From contig JAUWXV010000014.1 of the NCBI GenBank assembly GCA_030616165.1, positions 1-30,950 on the forward strand: 30,950 nucleotides of DNA, written 5' to 3'. Made by a program: the position numbers and the translations under genes. Of the stretch, positions 29,599 to 30,950 are shown piece by piece (within the stretch, counting starts at the first letter, position 1; each line of letters starts with the position of its first letter). The notes below the pieces were generated by a model, which was given only the letters and a program-made list of their open reading frames with translations, had not been told where the DNA came from and did not search any database. Origin of the DNA: a bacterium. Its GTDB lineage: Bacteria > SM23-31 > JAUVVT01.

Positions 29599-30816
29599 AT
29601 GGCAAAAGCTAAAATAATTATTATCTACCCGACAGATCCTTTTGGTACGAAGGTTAGTGGTATTAACACATTTATAAAAGAATTTATTAAATATGCCCCA
29701 GAAGATTTAGATATCGAGTTTATAGGTATAAGTTCAGATTATCAAAAACGACCTCCTAAGAAATGGATGAAATTAAAGTTAGGGAATAAAGAATTTAATT
29801 TTTTACCATTGTTTTTTGAGAAGGATGAAAATAAGAAAACAGTAATTCCTTTGGCGCTTCGTTTTACTTTAGCATTAAAATTTTTTCAAATAAATAATTC
29901 TAATAAAATACTTTTCTTTAATAGAATAGAGCCTGCAATATTATTCAGAAAAGTAAACTCTCCTAAGATTGGAATTATTCATAGTGACATAAAGAAACAG
30001 ATTGTTAAGAAAAAAAGCAAAATATTATGGAGTAGATTTCCCTGGTTATATTTTATGTTTGAAAGTTTCATCGTTACATCTTTTGATCATATTTATACAG
30101 TAAGTAATAATGCTCTAGAATTCTATCGAACAAAATACGCTGAACAGGAAGAAAAATTTTCATTTTTACCTACAGCGGTAGATATAGATATATTTTGTCC
30201 GATAGATGAATCTAAATTGTTTATAAGAAAAGAAATATGTCCTGTAAATAAATATTTGCCGATTGAAAATAAGTGGATTTTATTTGTAAGTAGATTACAA
30301 GTGGAAAAGGCGCCCATTAGATTAATAGATACTTTTTTAGAATATTATAAAAATGACAAAACGTCTTGTTTGATTATTATTGGAGAAGGAAATTTGAGGA
30401 AAGATATAGAAAAATATATAAAGAAGTTGAATATAGAGAATAATGTTTTTCTTTTGGATAATATGACCCAAGAAATGCTGGTAAGTTTTTATAGGGCTTC
30501 AGATGTATTATTGCTAACAAGCAATTTTGAAGGAATGCCTATGTCTGTTTTAGAGGCATTAGGAAGTGGCTTGCCGGTTGTTTCAACAGACGTTGGCGAG
30601 GTAAAAAGAGTTGTTAAAAATAAATTTTCAGGAGAGGTTCTCACAAGTTTTGACCCAACTGAATTAGCAAAAGGTTTACAAAAAGTGTTGAATAATCCAC
30701 AGATTTATACAAGTGAAAATTGTGTAAGTTGTATTTTAGAATATACACCACAAAAAGTATTACAGCCAATATATGAATTGCACAGAAAATTAGAAAACAA
30801 AATACAATTAAAATAA
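29599..30816 (+). CDS. GT4 family glycosyltransferase, duplicate B
   Basis: A 405-residue GT4 enzyme and paralogue of the protein at 24524, collinear without gaps: IIIIYPTDPFGTKVSGINTF (6-25), donor domain from KWILFVSRLQVEKAPIRLID, and E311-x7-E319 (EGMPMSVLEALGSGLPVVST). The glycine in the usual GRL turn of the donor domain is serine here (VSRLQ). The two proteins are most alike in their first 80 residues and in the donor domain, and least alike in residues about 90-160, where acceptor specificity usually lies, so they may attach to different acceptors. No clear ribosome site; same start context as its twin. Confidence 0.9.
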   Translation: MAKAKIIIIYPTDPFGTKVSGINTFIKEFIKYAPEDLDIEFIGISSDYQKRPPKKWMKLKLGNKEFNFLPLFFEKDENKKTVIPLALRFTLALKFFQINNSNKILFFNRIEPAILFRKVNSPKIGIIHSDIKKQIVKKKSKILWSRFPWLYFMFESFIVTSFDHIYTVSNNALEFYRTKYAEQEEKFSFLPTAVDIDIFCPIDESKLFIRKEICPVNKYLPIENKWILFVSRLQVEKAPIRLIDTFLEYYKNDKTSCLIIIGEGNLRKDIEKYIKKLNIENNVFLLDNMTQEMLVSFYRASDVLLLTSNFEGMPMSVLEALGSGLPVVSTDVGEVKRVVKNKFSGEVLTSFDPTELAKGLQKVLNNPQIYTSENCVSCILEYTPQKVLQPIYELHRKLENKIQLK

Positions 30817-30831
30817 TAAAATGGATTTTAT

Positions 30832-30950
30832 ATGAAAATCTGTATAGTATGTTCATCAGGAGGGCATTTTTTCCAACTCTTTAGGTTAAAAGAGGTTTGG
30901 CAGAATAAAAATCATTTTTGGATATCCTTTCCTGCTCAAGATACTCAATA
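30832..30950 (+). CDS. Alg14/PssD-like glycosyltransferase subunit, N-terminal part (runs off the right edge)
   Basis: The first 39 codons of a gene cut by the window edge. MKICIVCSSGGHFFQLFRLK is the typical start of Alg14/PssD/EpsE-type proteins, membrane-associated partners that pair with a separate catalytic Alg13/PssE-like subunit to form a GT1-type glycosyltransferase. A PssE-like gene would be expected just beyond the edge. It begins 15 bases after the previous stop. Confidence 0.75.
   Translation, partial: MKICIVCSSGGHFFQLFRLKEVWQNKNHFWISFPAQDTQ

Overview
This window is a cell-surface polysaccharide (exo-/capsular polysaccharide or O-antigen) locus with a short stretch of unrelated flank on its left. 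The organism is a Gram-negative (diderm), AT-rich, probably uncultured bacterium. The evidence is a Wza-type outer-membrane export lipoprotein, a TIGR03546/TIGR03545-like gene pair, a Tat-signal enolase-superfamily protein, and a dispersed repeat of the 'CTACGCTCGAAATGAC' type common in candidate-phylum genomes. I cannot name a phylum from the sequence alone.

Left flank (1-3131). Two minus-strand genes, a TIGR03546-like membrane protein and a TIGR03545-like protein running off the left edge, are followed by the 3' part of a tRNA-Val gene lacking its 5' half. This looks like an integration scar, with any element lying to its right. Next is a plus-strand enolase-superfamily gene with a Tat-type leader.

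Regulatory junction (3132-5043). A minus-strand protein with an unusual HTH, receiver and PilZ (c-di-GMP-binding) architecture faces a roughly 970-base AT-rich gene-free region. That region carries a promoter for each direction and a 9-bp dyad. The export genes start on its far side.

Conserved export and initiation block (5044-10049). It holds a Wza-like lipoprotein, a Wzz/GNVR chain-length protein, a separate BY-kinase-like ATPase lacking the Walker A lysine, a small GIY-YIG element inserted exactly behind the ATPase gene, a degenerate GGDEF protein, and a phosphoglycosyl transferase that would prime undecaprenyl phosphate. Base composition is visibly less AT-rich here than further right.

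Variable, AT-rich assembly block (10249-30950). It holds a methyltransferase, a UDP-glucuronate 4-epimerase-like enzyme, a Wzy/WaaL-like membrane polymerase, a Wzx flippase, a pyruvyl transferase, a radical SAM protein, nine intact glycosyltransferases (four GT2-like, five GT4-like), dTDP-sugar genes (RmlA, an RmlC-like cupin, RmlB), and the start of an Alg14/PssD-like subunit at the right edge. The block is marked by duplication and decay: a GT2-GT4-GT4 module is present twice, once with its last gene collapsed; a broken GT4 start plus an intact GT4 is present twice about 5 kb apart; and one further GT4 survives only as its C-terminal end.

Working model (inference). The phosphoglycosyl transferase loads the first sugar on the lipid carrier. 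The glycosyltransferases build the repeat unit from uronic-acid and dTDP-deoxysugar donors, which is then decorated with pyruvate and possibly methyl groups. Wzx flips it, the Wzy-like protein polymerises it, the Wzz/ATPase pair sets chain length, and the Wza-like lipoprotein exports it. The PilZ regulator and the degenerate GGDEF protein suggest c-di-GMP-linked control.
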